64,000 nt of DNA from Tolypeutes matacus (taxonomy: Eukaryota; Chordata; Mammalia; Cingulata; Chlamyphoridae): assembly GCA_026826555.1 (NCBI GenBank), contig JAKSZT010054304.1, positions 31,201,024-31,265,023 on the forward strand. Direction: 5' to 3'. Position numbers and translations under genes: made by a program. Positions within the stretch are counted from its first letter, which is position 1, and each line of letters begins with the position of its first letter. A model generated the notes under the pieces. It saw only the letters and a list, made by a program, of their open reading frames with translations. It was not told the DNA's origin and made no database searches. Shown one piece after another: positions 35,845 to 48,400 of this stretch.

Positions 35845-36125
35845 AAACACTGAGGATAATCCATAGCCTTGATTGGTCCATTTCTTGTGATGACCTCATG
35901 AGAAGCCATTGTCATGGAACTCCAAGCCCCTGTGTAAGTCCTTCAATCTTTGATTTGTAATCCACTAACTCAGAAAGCTGTTGTTGGTGATCTGTGTGAT
36001 TAGGACTGATCTTAACTTGGTTATTTCTCATTCTTGTGGATTATTTGTTTCTTTTGTCTATTATCATTTTTTTCTTTTTGTCCTTATTCTTTTTTCCCAG
36101 ATTTTCTTTTCTTTATTCTTTATAT
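35845..36125. other. Unassigned sequence, T-rich at its end
   Basis: Noncoding sequence between the SINE and the kinase pseudogene. A T/C-rich run fills 36045-36120. No repeat or gene was recognised. Confidence 0.45.
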
Positions 36126-36369
36126 CCAAATATAATCAAATTATTTGAAGTCATTGAGAATGACAGAAAACTCTCTCATTATGGAGTGTGCTAGTGGAGG
36201 GGAACTCTTTGGATACCTTGTGCTTAAGGCCCTCTGGAAGAACCAAAATCCCAAGAGAAATTTCATCAAGCAGTATCTGCTCTGCAGTGCTGCCGCCAAA
36301 AGTGTATTTCCCACAGGGACTTGATGACTGAAAACCTGTTGCTGGATGCTGATGGGAATGAAAATATTG
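36126..36369 (+). pseudogene. MARK-family Ser/Thr kinase pseudogene fragment
   Basis: The plus strand encodes a piece of a kinase domain closest, by eye, to the MARK/PAR-1 microtubule-affinity kinases. First frame: PNIIKLFEVIENDRKL, then the hinge-region SLIMECASGGELFGYLV. After a frameshift near 36273 it reads VSALQCCRQKCISHRDL, then ENLLLDADGN. The catalytic-loop HRDL (36312-36323) is kept, but the following lysine is changed to Met. Homology stops before the DFG motif. About 80 codons survive out of a domain of about 250. No intron is seen, so a processed copy is likely. It could instead derive from a MARK-related sperm-motility kinase retrogene. Confidence 0.85.
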
Positions 36370-37779
36370 TTTTAATTGTAATAATTTGTCTAAAGATTTC
36401 GTAATTTTTACCCTGCTTGCCCAATTTTTAAAAGACTGTGTTAGCAGTACATATTTTTGTGATCTTAAAGATATACTTAAGGAATGTAGTAATTAGAACA
36501 TAATCCCTGCCATATAGGATTCCAGAAATCTTTAATGTTTATATGTACTTTCTTATAGTTTGAAAGGTTTAGTGACATTTCTCATAAAATCTATTTTCAC
36601 TCTAGCCTAAACTTTTCTGTCTCTCCTTATAATTTGATGCCAGCATTAACCATCAAACATAGAAATTTACTTTAAATTTGAATTTTATCAATGGTAAGGT
36701 GAATTATTAAAATAAATATTATAAAGACATCTCAAGTCGACCAGATTTGTTCTTTATTTTCCACTTTGCCAGCAGATTTTTTTAAAGTTGGAGATTTATG
36801 CTAAGATTAAAAACAGAGAATCATGTCAGAAAGCTAATTACCAGTACTGTTGTACATGTTAGTTCTTACTCATGGGATAGAAACCCATTTACCAGAACTG
36901 AGGTACTAGTTTCAAGTTGAGATAGAAAATATAAAACTAAAAAGGCTCAGTTCTGCAATGTTAGGCTATAATCATTTAAATTCCTTTGAGTATAGGTAAT
37001 ATTTAAATAAGGAGCTGAGTGTGCCTAAGCCAAATGGTAAAGGTCAAATGTTTCCAATTTCAGTGAGAGGAGAAATGCAGTCCCAAGGAATAAGACAGAA
37101 CCTGGCAGTTAAATCCTATAATTAAATATATTTTAGTATTATATGTGACATTCTCTTATATAAAGTTTGCAACTTCAACCAGTACCAGGGAGAATTTCCA
37201 ATTCTCAATGGCATTTAAAGATAATCAAATACAAAAGTAGTGATAGTATACCACATTTTCTTCTCAGTGTGGAATGTTTTGAAGTATTGACAAAAATCTG
37301 TAATTTAGCTTTATAAAGTAAGGAATTCAATTGTTGTGGTTCTTGCTGTTGGAGCCAATCTATAAAATGAAACAGTTCAACACCACTGACTTTTTTTTTA
37401 TTTATAAGAAATCAAATTAATGTTGCTGTAAACTATTCAAATCTGATTATCCTGTTCAGATTTTAATCTTATAAGGACTTTTCCTCAGAAAACTTATTCC
37501 TGAGTTATATGTCTCCTAGTACCACAGGATAATGTGATAATTACTAAAACTTCTCAAGAAATAGGTAATTTATAAAACATTATGTGTTATTCCCCTAGCT
37601 AGAATGTTAGCTTTAGAAGTGATGTCTAAAAATGCAATGCAATCTTGAATTTTCCTAAAATTATTTTAAAATTAAAATTATTCTGGAGTTTTAATGGAAA
37701 TTTTCTATGGACATAATACATTTACTCTTTGTTTACTTAATTGATTTTAGATGGCTTTGATTTTTGTATGCTTAGATGT
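36370..37779. other. AT-rich stretch, nothing recognised
   Basis: After the kinase fragment no further kinase homology, gene or repeat could be identified. Confidence 0.5.
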
Positions 37780-38185
37780 TTAAGTTTTCTGGCTGCTAAA
37801 ATAAGTACCATATAATGGGTTGACTTAAGAGGAATGTATTGTCTCATGGTTTCAGAGGCTAGAAAGCTTGCTTCCTCCCAGATCTTCTGGCTGGCCCACT
37901 ATCTTTGGAGTTCCTTGCGTTTTCTGTCACATGGCGATGAATAAACAACATCTTTTCCTTTCTCTTCTGGGTTCCCTCCAACTTCTGGCTGCCTCTCTTT
38001 CCATGTCCAATTTCCTTTGCTTATAAGAATTTCAGTCATGTTGGATTAAAGTCCGCATTCACTCAGTTTGAGGATGTATTAACTTCAACAAAGGTCCTAT
38101 TGACAAAGGAGTTCATACCTTCAGGACCAGAGGTTAAGATCTGAACATGCCGTTTGTGGGGGATGTGATTCAATCCCCAATAATT
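37780..38185 (-). mobile_element. MaLR-type LTR
   Basis: The reverse complement has the MST/MLT end structure: on the plus strand it opens 'tttctggctgctaaaataag', 'accatataatgggttgactt', 'attgtctcatggtttcagag', 'gctagaaagcttg', then 'cttataagaatttcagtcat' and ends near 'gggggatgtgattcaatccc'. Order and spacing fit; divergence is high. Confidence 0.65.
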
Positions 38186-38517
38186 ATTTGTATACAAGTT
38201 TAAAAGGTAATATTTTATACAGAAATTTTATTTTGTAAATTTTACTACTTATTTGTAAAAGAATTATTTTAATTAATTCATAAACAAAAAAATCAGTTTT
38301 TATTTTCTTATGAAAAAATATCAGAGGAAAATGAATTCATCCATACCTGTAAACCCTAATACCACAGTTTCCAACTGCATAACTGTATTTGTTTTTCTCT
38401 GAGTTAATACAAATTAAGTGAATATAAACCTGAAGTATTATGCACCTTCTTCTGAAATGTTCAAAAGTTTATCTTAATTCCTGAAAGAATTCAAAAGAAA
38501 GTAATTTGCTGTTTAGA
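38186..38517. other. AT-rich interval before the L1
   Basis: No feature was recognised between the MaLR LTR and the L1-like block. Confidence 0.5.
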
Positions 38518-38870
38518 CCTTAGATGGTAGAATAAGGAATGGCAGGCTGCACTCTTTCTCCAGAAGTGGTAGAAAGACAGTCAGGCTTTGGGCAGAGGGG
38601 AAGCTGTGGGGCCACAAGGAAATTGGAGCAGGTGTTATTGAGGGGAAGCCCAGCTGAGCACTGGAGGAGTCAGGGGCTGAAAGGCAATCAACCTAGGGGC
38701 CTGAAAAGGGGCTATCCAACCAGAGGCCTGAGAGGAAGACCTGGGTTCTTTGTTTTAATTTCTCTCTTCTTCTGGGAACCTGGGGAGCAATGAGGTCACG
38801 GAGTGATAGATAGGCACATACAACCAACAAGGAGGAGCCTAGTTAGATACCAGTGGCCTGAGAGGGATGC

Positions 38871-38972
38871 TGGTTTTTCTTTTATCCTCTTCCTTTTCTT
38901 TTTTTTTTACCTTTTCCTCTTTTTCTTTTCATTTTCCTTTTTCCTCTTTCTCCTTTTTTCTTTTATTTTTTC
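38871..38972. repeat. Polypyrimidine tract in L1 5' block
   Basis: Long run of T and C with TTTTCC and CTTTTT units. The 83-codon open frame across it is low-complexity. Confidence 0.93.
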
Positions 38973-39019
38973 AGTTAAACAAAGGAAATTAGAAAGATTC
39001 AGAGTAAGTGGAGCCAAGT

Positions 39020-39485
39020 ATAATTTTGTTAATGTAGCAGATTACATTAATTGATTTTCTTATGTAGAACCATCTTTGCATACCTGGGATAAAACCCACT
39101 TCATCATGGTATATAATGTGCTTGATTTGTTATTGGATTCAATGTAAGTATTTTATTGATGATTTTTTAATCTAAGTTCATTAGAAAAAATGGTCTATAA
39201 TTATCTTGTAGCATCTTTATGTGTCTTTGGTATTAGGGTGATGGCTTAATAGAATGAGTTAGGTAGTATTTTCTCATATTCATTTTTTTGGAAGAGTTTG
39301 AGTAGGTTTGGTATTAGTTCTTTTCAGAATGATTGGTATGATTTATTTGTGAAATCATCTGGTCCTGGGCTTTCCTTTGTTGGAGATTTTTTAGTGAGTG
39401 GTTCAACTCTCAGAATTTGTGATTGATTTGTTGAGGTCTTCTGTTTCTTCTAGGGTCATTGTAGATTGTTTGTGTATTTCTAGAG
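39020..39485 (-). mobile_element. Inverted L1 ORF2 segment
   Basis: On the plus strand: 'gaaccatctttgcatacctg', 'gataaaacccacttcatcat', 'gaatgagttaggtagtattt', 'tttggaagagtttgagtagg' and 'catctggtcctgggctttcc'. This is the reverse complement of the central ORF2 region just upstream of where the sense part begins. That arrangement is what twin-primed L1 inversion produces. Confidence 0.85.
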
Positions 39486-39673
39486 CAGAGGTTCTTAACA
39501 AGGGCTCTGTGATCTTGAATTGAAATAAAAAAAAAAAACATTATCCTTGTGGGGCATGTTGGCACAGGTGTGATATATTTATTGAATAATACACAGTATA
39601 GTGTGGACTTAGTAAGGGTCTGTGATTTTCACCTGACTGGCAAAGAGTCCGTGGTACAAAAAAGGTTAAGAAC
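39486..39673. mobile_element. Small hAT-type element, copy 1
   Basis: It starts 'cagaggttcttaac' and ends 'aaaggttaagaac', the same inverted termini as the copy at 44674-44945, and shares the body ('cattatccttgtggggcatg', 'cacaggtgtgatatatttat', 'agtatagtgtggacttagta', 'gattttcacctgactggcaa'). The right end is worn and no 8-bp duplication is visible. It sits at the junction of the inverted and sense L1 blocks. Confidence 0.75.
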
Positions 39674-42600
39674 AGTTCATCTCAGTGACACAGAAAAGGC
39701 ATTTGATGAAATCTAGAATCCTTTCTTGATAAAAACACTCAGAATCTTAAAAATAGAAGGAAATATCCTCAACATAATAAAGGGCATATAAGAAATAACT
39801 ATAGCTAGCATCATATTCACAGGTGAAAGGCTAAAATCTTTCCCTTAAAGATCTGGAATATGACAAGGATGCCCACTGTCACCACTCTTATTCAACATTG
39901 TGTTAAAAGTTCTTGCTAGAGCAGATAGGCATGAAAAAGAAATAAAAGGTATCCACATTGGAAAGGGAGAAGTAATACTTTCCCTATTTGCAGATGAAAT
40001 GATCCTATATATAGAATGCCCTGAAAAATCTACAACAAAGCTACTGGAGCTAATAAATGAGTTCAGTAAAGTGGTGGTAAATAAGATCAACATGCAAAAA
40101 TCAGTAGTGTCTCTATACACTAGGAATGAGCAATCTGAGAAGGAAATAAAGAAATAAATTCCATTTACAATAGCAACTATAAGAATCAGATATCTAGGAA
40201 TAAATTTAACTAAGGATGTAAAGGACTTGTACCCAGAAAACTACACAACATTGTTCAAAGAATCAAAGAGGACCTAAATTAATGGAAGGACATTCCATGT
40301 TGATGGGTTAGAAGACCAAATATCATTAAGATGTCAATTCTATCTAAATTAATTTATAGATTCAATGCAATTCTAATAAAATTTCCAACAGTATTTTTTT
40401 GCAGAAATAGAAAAGCCAATTCTCGAATTTACTTGGAAGCTAAGGTGCCCTGAATAGTCAAAAACCTATTGAAACAGAATAATGAAGTTGATAGACTCAC
40501 ATTTCCTTACTTTCAAGAATTTTACAAAGCTACAGTGATCAGAACTGCATGATATTGGCACAAAGATAGACACATTGACCAATGGAACTGAATTGAGAGT
40601 TCAGAAATAGACCCACACCTCTACGGTCAACTGATATTTGACAAAGCCGCCAAGTCCACTCAACTAAGAATAGTCTCTTCAACAAAAGTTGCTGGGAGAG
40701 CTGGATATCCATATCCAAAAGAATGAAAGTGGATTGTTTTTCATGTCTAATACAAAAATTAGCTCAAGATAGATGACAGACCTAAATATAAGCCCCAAGA
40801 CCATCAAACTCCTAGAAGATAATGTAGAGAAGTATCTATATGATCTTGTGGTAGGTAATGTTTTTATAATCTTTATAACCAAAATGTGAGAAATGAATGA
40901 AAAAAATAGATAAATGGGAATGCCTCAAAATTTAAAAATTTGTGCTTCAAAGGAGCTTGTCAAGAAAATTAAGAGGCAGCTTACTCAATTGGACAAAATA
41001 TTTTGAAATTACTTATCTGATAAGGGTCTAATATCCAGCATATATAAAGAAGTCCTTCAACTCAATAATAGAAAGGCAAGCAACCCAATTAAAAAAGGCA
41101 AAAGACTTGAACAGACACTTTACCAAAGAATAAATACCAATGGCTAAAAAGCACTAGGAACAGTCATTCAGTGATGGTGGGAATGTAGAATGGTGCAGTC
41201 ACTGTGAAGGGAAGTTTGATGGTTCCTTGGAAAACCAAGTTTAGAATTGCCAAATCATCTGGCAATCCCTCTACTAGGCATACACCTGGAAGAATTGAAA
41301 GCATGAACTGTTATATGCACACCAATATTCCTAGTGGCATTATTCACAATTGCCAAAAGAAGTTAGCAACCCAAGTGTCCATCAACAGATGAATGGATAA
41401 ACAAAATGTGGTATATATGATGGAATATTATTCAGCTGTAAGAAGGAATAAAATACTGACACATGCAATGTGTGTGAACCTGAAGAACCTTATGTTGGAT
41501 GAATAAGCCAGAAACAAAAGGACAAATCTTCCATGATGTCACTGATTTGAGCTAAGTATAATGAGCAGACTCATGGAGGTAGAGTCTGGAAGAGAGGTTA
41601 CCAGGAGATAGAATGAGTGTAGAGAATGGTGAGCCAATGTTTAATATGTGCAGACTTTATAATTAGGTTGATGCAATAGTTTGGAAATGGATGGATGTGA
41701 TAGTGGCACAACATTGTGAGTGTAATTAACATGCTGAAATGTGTTTGTGAACATGGTTGAAAGGGAAAGTTTTGGGTCATACATGTTGTTAGTAGGAAAG
41801 CTAGAGGATAAAACGGGGCTGGTATAACACAGTGAACTCTGGGGTGGTCAATGATTGTGGTTAATAATCCAAATATAAAAAGTTCTTTCAGGAGCTATAA
41901 CAAATGTCCATCACAAGTATAGGGTGTTGGTAGTGGGGTGATACATGGGGAAAAATGCACTTAAGGCATACTTTGATGAGATATAAATATATTCTTGTTG
42001 TTACAGGTGTATTTTCTCGATCTATAGAAGCCCACACAGTAACTAACAAAACATTAAACTTTCATCCTGGGGAAGCCCTACTACTTTCTCAAATAATATG
42101 GCAAAAATCTCTGGAATATATCAGGCTTGCTTGATAAAAGAAAACAGGTCAATATGCCAAGCCTTATATCTTAATGCTTGTACTTATGACCAATATTCCT
42201 ATAATAATGAAATTAAGCCTAATTATAATTAATGCCTATGAGATACCTCCAGAAAACTTTCTTTTTACTCAAATGTGGTCTCTCTTTAAGCCAAATTCTG
42301 CAAATATATTTACTACCTTCCTCCTGATGTGGAACATGACTCCCGGGGATGAGACTCCCTGGCATTGAGGGATTATTATCAAGCATTAATCAGTGATGCA
42401 TTAGGAAAAAGACCTTGACCAAAGGGCAAAATATTAAATAAAACAGAGATTTTTGGCTAAGAGGTTTCAAAGTGAGTCAGGAAGTCATTCGAAGGTTACA
42501 CTCATGCAGGTCTCAGACAGATTTCACAAACTGCCATAGTAAATAAAGCCTCAGATGAAAGTACTCCTGAAGGCTCTAGAGATATCTAGACACCATAAGA

Positions 42601-43018
42601 AAGCTAGTCAGGCCCATGAAATCAATACCCCCTTGACTGGCCCTATCTGGGAATATATGAAAGTCTATTTATCCAATATAACTATGATTCTTCTATTCAT
42701 TTTTTTTTTAACCTATAATTTTCATTGTACCTGTTAAACATATGTCTTGGAGAATTAAACCTTCAGATTGTTCATATGCCAGTTGAGCCCTGAAACATAG
42801 CAGCCTTGCGGCCAACTCATACTCTCCAGTTTTTCAGGCTAGACGTGGACAACTAAGAAAATGATGATGATGAACAAGTTCCATTCCAAAAACAAGGAGT
42901 ATCTTCAACTGCAAGCAAAGCAATTCCCTTGCTCTGCCCCACAATATCTAAATCCCCTCTCAGCTTGAAGTAGTCAGAACGGACATCATCCCAGATGCTG
43001 CAAGATTGAGGAATGAAT

Positions 43019-44439
43019 AAAAATAAGGAGTGAGTGTAACAACAGACAATAAAAAGCAAATTTATTGTTTTCGTAATTATCTTGTGTCACCAGAGTAATT
43101 TGTAACATTGATACAAAAAATAAAATTAAAACAAAAGAATTTGCTTATTAATCCATGAGCCCAAAGTTGTATTCATTTTTAGTATAAATAGGAACCAAGT
43201 ACTGCTATTAAATGGGCTATACCAAAGGTAATAGGGAAACACATTAACAAAGCATGTTTTACATATGTAAATAACCACACAAATTGGAAGAGTGACATAA
43301 TGGAAAAACTCAAAATTGTAAATCACTAATATGTAAATACCTAACACTTTTCTATATAGCAGTTCTATCCATACCTTACTACTTACTATATGGTTCTATC
43401 CATACCTTACTACTTCTCACATTCACAAATGAGTCAAATTGTGCCATACATAGTACTAAACACAAAACTGAACTCATGCAATTTTTTTGCCATTCAAAAC
43501 AATGGAATTCCATTAGCCAAATAGAGATATATGTCTTCTGTTCTGAAATAACATACTTAAAAAACATAACATTTTTCAAGAACCAGCACAGCTGACAATT
43601 TATGAATTAAAAATATTCTGCTCACCCTCTAGGCCATTCAAAGTTGGTGATATTCAGAATCCATCTCACACACACACACAAGTGAAAATCATGATTTTAA
43701 TTTATTAAACTTTGACCAATTACCTGTTAGAAACTCTCATCTTCTAGTGCTCCATGTGTGTTTCAGTGTCTATAAATTTACAGTAACAGAGCATGTGGTT
43801 TCAGGTCTGACACTTTTTTGTATGAGATAAGAACCATCTGTTGTTGCTTAGAATTCTATTGCCTGTTTTAAGAGGTGGCAATGAAGAGGTTATTAAATTT
43901 TCTGTTGCAACAGAATTAAACAGAGATGTAAACCTGCTTTTTGTGTCTCTAGCAGAAGTCTAGTATAATCCATCTGTTGAAATTCCTGCATTTTCCATGC
44001 GATAAAGAAAAGGAGTGGACCTGGCATAGTTTAGCATTAACCTTCCAGAAGCTGAAACTTACAAAGAGTTGCTGATAATGGCCACATCTGGTATTTGTGA
44101 CTATAGCAAAATATGTCTTGCTAATGTTTATCAATTTACAGACATAATAATATTTTTATTCCTAGACTAGAAAGTATAAATAATGTTTAGTTTTCATTTT
44201 TGAAAAAAAAATGAGTACTTTCTATAATCTGTTTAATAAATGTGGATTGGTAATAAAATAAATTTAGTTAAAAAATTTTAAGAGTCTAGAAGCTTGAAAA
44301 TTAATATACAGTATATTATGCATTGAAAAAAACTTTTAAGAATATGCTGCTTTGTTAACTGAATTCTTCTTAATGGTCTGAGAAAACAGAAATATTGTTA
44401 GGAATTAAAACTAAAAAACAGTGGAATCCCCTTTATCCA
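43019..44439. other. AT-rich interval with a 31-bp tandem duplication
   Basis: No gene was seen. 'gttctatccataccttacta' begins at 43362 and again at 43393, giving two 23-bp copies in a 31-bp period. Confidence 0.6.
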
Positions 44440-45400
44440 TTTCATCTTCTCTTCATTTTATAGCTGCAAATTTCACTGCTCTGCTATCTTTGTTTCTACT
44501 GTTATATCTCTAATCCATTTTCTTCATTGTGCCAAGAGCAACCTTTTCAAAAGTAAATCAGAACAACACACCATCCTCAAATTCTAACTCTTCAAGGGTC
44601 CCCTTACATTTAGAATAATACTTGACCTCTGGCATTCAAAGCCCCTGTGATTTGGACCTGTGTTTCTCTAACCCAGGAGTTCTTAACAAGGTGTCCATGA
44701 GCTTGAAGTGAAATTAAAAAATACATTATTCTTGTGGGGACATATTGGTACAGGTGTGATTTTTTGTTTGTTTGCTTTTTGTTTTGTTGTTGTTTTTTTT
44801 TATTCTTTTTTAAATTTTCTTTAGGTATTTGGGTGAGATATATTTATTAAATAATACTCAGTACAGTGTGGACTGAGTAAGGGGTTCTTGGTTTTCACCT
44901 GACAGACAAAGGGGTCTGTGGAACAAAAAAGGTTAAGAACCCCTGCTCTAACCTCGTCTAACCCCACTTTCCTGGTCTTCATTCCACTCCCCTTAAAGCC
45001 AAGCCCTTTCTTTGATGAGCAACTTGGTAATTTCCTCTGCTTGGGATGTTCTTCCTTGTAGAATTTTGAATAGCTCATTCTTATTTTTTCTGGACTCAGT
45101 AAATTTCAACACCTCAGAGATACCACTATTTTCATTTCCACTACCATTACTATTTCTATTATCCACATACACCAGGTTTCCTCTTTCAATTCTAATTGCT
45201 TACTTACAATAATTATCACAATTTGAAATTATCTTATTATATCTGTCTCTATCTCTATCCTCTGCCTCTAATCCCATTTCATTGTTTGTAAACCTATAAT
45301 TTTCTTATGAGTAGACATAATTCTTGTCATTTTTCCCTTATATACTTTTACTTCTTGTTTTTATTACTATATAAAGGCTGTATCTTTCAGTTATGTTAAT
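44440..45400 (+). mobile_element. L2 LINE 3' region, interrupted by a hAT-type element
   Basis: L2 order is readable: 'agagcaaccttttcaaaagt', 'aactcttcaagggtcccctt', 'acatttagaataatacttga', 'cattcaaagcccctgtgatt', then after the insert 'ccaagccctttctttgatga', 'ctgcttgggatgttcttcct' and 'cttacaataattatcacaat'. This corresponds to the conserved C-terminus of L2 ORF2 and its 3' end. It is decayed and noncoding. Confidence 0.8.
44674..44945. mobile_element. Small hAT-type element, copy 2, perfect 8-bp TSD
   Basis: Termini 'caggagttcttaac' and 'gttaagaacccctg' form an inverted repeat with one mismatch. The flanking 8-bp duplication 'ctctaacc' (44666-44673 and 44946-44953) is perfect, as expected for hAT transposition. 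There is no transposase, so it is non-autonomous. Relative to copy 1 it carries about 80 extra T-rich bases (about 44760-44838) ending 'ctttaggtatttgggtgaga'. These may be a truncated minus-strand SINE tail. Confidence 0.9.
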
Positions 45401-48400
45401 GAACAAGTTAATTTTTGTCACTTAAAAAGGTAAAGAAGGGATGTGTATGATGTAAGATGTTGTATTCTGTGTTTTCATGAGTTTCCTAGTCTCTGATAAA
45501 ATTCCCGTGCATGACAGAAAGTTCTGAATTACATACACTCCAGTTTAATATTAAATAGATGTTAGTTATTTGGTTAAAAATTATAATTAATACGATTGGT
45601 AGAGACTGCACTAGAAACAATAGTGACAGAGACATACAACTGTATATGTGCCTTTGTTTTTCAAAACTGAAGAAGTTTTGCCAAAAACTAGTCATTCTTC
45701 GTCTCTTTTTTCACATTTCTTTTTTTGGTATGAGACTCCTTTACACTCTTGGGACTTTTTGGAGACCCTTGTGAGTTTTTGTCTATGTGGATTACAATGT
45801 CAATTATTAATTGTACTAGAGAATAAAACTGTAGCATTTTAACAATATTTTTTATTAACTCTTTTAAAGGTAGAATATGAACATATTTCCTATTAACATA
45901 AAAAAAAACTCAGTATTATTATGAAATTAGCTTTGACTTAATGAAAGCCCTGATATCTGTTCTAAAGAAGAGTGTTTGTTCCAGAATCTCAATAAGCATA
46001 AGGAGGACTAAACTTATGAAGTGAATTTCATTTGCCTTGGTTTTAATACCCAAGACTGAAAATTATGAAATGAATTGAAATGTTTACAAAGTTTGCTCAA
46101 CTTGATGGGCTTGCTTCCTGGGTTTACTGATTAATATTTTTGCCTAGAATATAAAAGGATATTCTTTACCTTCTGTGTAATACACCTACATAGCAAAAAT
46201 TTAGAGTCTTACCAGAATATTTTTCTGTGCTTTATATATATTTAATTATATTCGTTTATTTCAGAAGAAGAAAAATCAAAGACAAATTTCCTTTTGTTTG
46301 TTTCTCTGGAATGGCTTTATTATTTTTATTTGCATGCCACAAACAAAGATGAATTTCCTTGTCATTTGAACATTTCCTATTATAAACCCTTATCAGAACT
46401 TTCAAATTTGAAAGTTACCAGTAATGAATTAACAACAGCCATTTTAAACCTCTGTTATGTACTAGGTAGTGTTTGTATTAGGTTGATGCTTGCCTGAAGA
46501 CTCTAAGGTACAAGTCAGCATTTGTGTTTTTTAACAAAATCAATTGAAGAGATTTCTGGGAAAGAGCTGTACCAGATATTTCAAACTTTTGAGGGGATAG
46601 GGCTTCTGAATAGATATCACTAAGAAAGCTTTCAGACCAAATCACTGAACTGTGTCAGGATTTCCAAAACTCATTTTCAGTTGATAAGTAGATAACTTCA
46701 TGAAACTATAACCCAAGGGCCAAAGATAAAAAAAGAAAAAAAAATTAATTATATAGGACTAAAGGAATAGATAAGGGAAATTTTATTTATTTTGAATTAC
46801 TGTTAATTGTATTTAATGCTCAATTTTAATTTTCTGGATATAAAAGGAAACCATTGCTCTTAATCTTCTTAAACTATTTAAGTCACAATATCATAAACCC
46901 TTTTTTTGTAAACAAAAATGAAATATTTTAAATAACAGCTGATTCTCACCTATCTCCCTCAGAATTCAGAAACACTCGCTGTCTCCTTAACTTTTTACAG
47001 GCTTACATTTATTTACATAGATTCAGTAAAAACTTATCTTCCTTCTTATCAGGATTAATTTAAAAAATCAATTATACAACCATAACTTTACAGGGAGTGT
47101 CATATTTGTGGAATGAGAAGCGTTCTTGTTTAAGAAACAAAGCCTGGCTATATTTCTAGAACCAATTCCCACAAAACCTTCTTAGGAAAACTTATCTGCA
47201 GTTGGCTTACAAGGTTCATGCCTTACATGAGGTAAGGATGGTCTCTTCCTGACTGGCTAAGACCTGCAGGTGAATCTGGTAGAGGGAATTTTTTGTACTT
47301 GTTGCTCTACTTTGGGGTAGCAAATAATAGAGGCTTTTAAAAGTCCAATCCAATATTTATAAAATATTTCTTATTTTATAAAAGCTTCCAGACAGTAATT
47401 AAATTTATGACTTCAATGATTGCTCAAAACTGCATGGATCTAGATTTGCAAAGCAAATTCAAGTAAGCCTATTTGGAAAATTAATACGCTTGATGCACCT
47501 ATATAATTAAATCAGGCAAAACCTAATAGAACCAGGTTTTTGTGACCAAGAATTATTTTCATTGATATGTTTATGATCACAAAGTGGGGGAAAGGAAAGT
47601 ACATTGTAGGGAAATCCTGAAAATAACTTTGAAATAAACCAAACTTATCATGGGCTGTCTTCTATAGAAAATATGGCATTGCCAAAGCCCTACTTTCTGG
47701 TTTATCTGCTTCTGTGGGGACTGTGCTTTCCATAGTCTTTGAGCTTTTAAAACTGTAAGTTTTAGATAGCTGATAAAAATGCATATGACTTTTGCCCATA
47801 GACATGCAAATAAATTTTGTCAAGTAGAGGGACAATTAATTTTCCTCACCAGACAGGATAAAATAGTATGCATCCATCTGTAAATTTACTCCAGTATTCC
47901 TTTGTGAATTCTCCTTTGAACCAGTTATAACTTCTTACTGAGAAGAATTAAAGAGTTAAATAAAATATTTCCACAAGTTTATTATATATTTCTAGGAAAG
48001 TAATGATTATACCCTCTTTTAAAAATGATCTTTTAATACATGCATTGATTCAGGGAAATCATTTCTCCTAATTATAGGAAAATGAGAATTAAAGTTTCAT
48101 TGAATCAGGAGAAACATGGAATTTTTGTTCTGGTTAGATTTTGGGCGGATTAACCAAAGTTGGCTCTGGGTAGTTGTATATTTGCAGTAACCTGTGGGTG
48201 GACAATTCCAAAGATAAGGATCCTAAAATTACATGGCCAGCAGTCTTTATGAGCAGACCAATAATATTGTGACATTCTTAAAACAAAACTATCAAAAAAT
48301 TATGGAATAAACTTATCCAAGTTAAGTTATGTTACCTAAAGGAAGAACAAAAATGAGATTTAAATTTGCATATCCTTACATTTAAATTATAAATGGCAAT

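Larger units (their letters stand above)
38518..43018 (+). mobile_element. Rearranged L1 with inverted ORF2 block
   Basis: Four parts appear. 38518-39015 starts 'ttagatggtagaataagg', resembling an L1 5' end, is GC-richer and closes with a polypyrimidine tract (38871-38972). 39020-39485 is ORF2 in reverse orientation (minus strand reads toward GFIPGM-type sequence). 39486-39673 is a hAT-type element. 39680-43018 is sense ORF2 from the DAEKAF-like motif, with LSLFADEM at about 39978-40001 on, then a long xenarthran 3' UTR ('aacatgactcccggggatga', 'ccacaatatctaaatcccct'). Stops abound. Possible end duplications are 'agaataaggaatgg' (38531-38544) and 'aaaataaggagtga' (about 43018-43031). Confidence 0.8.

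Noticed and set aside
39900..40157. 85-codon open frame similar to reverse transcriptase ([15 protein letters not shown])
   Set aside because: This is a piece of L1 ORF2; stops occur before and after it, so it is a transposon fossil rather than a host gene.
47490..48000. Possible ERV LTR
   Set aside because: Some phrases resemble LTR U3/R sequence, but I could not place ends, a primer site or a family, so it is not listed as an element.
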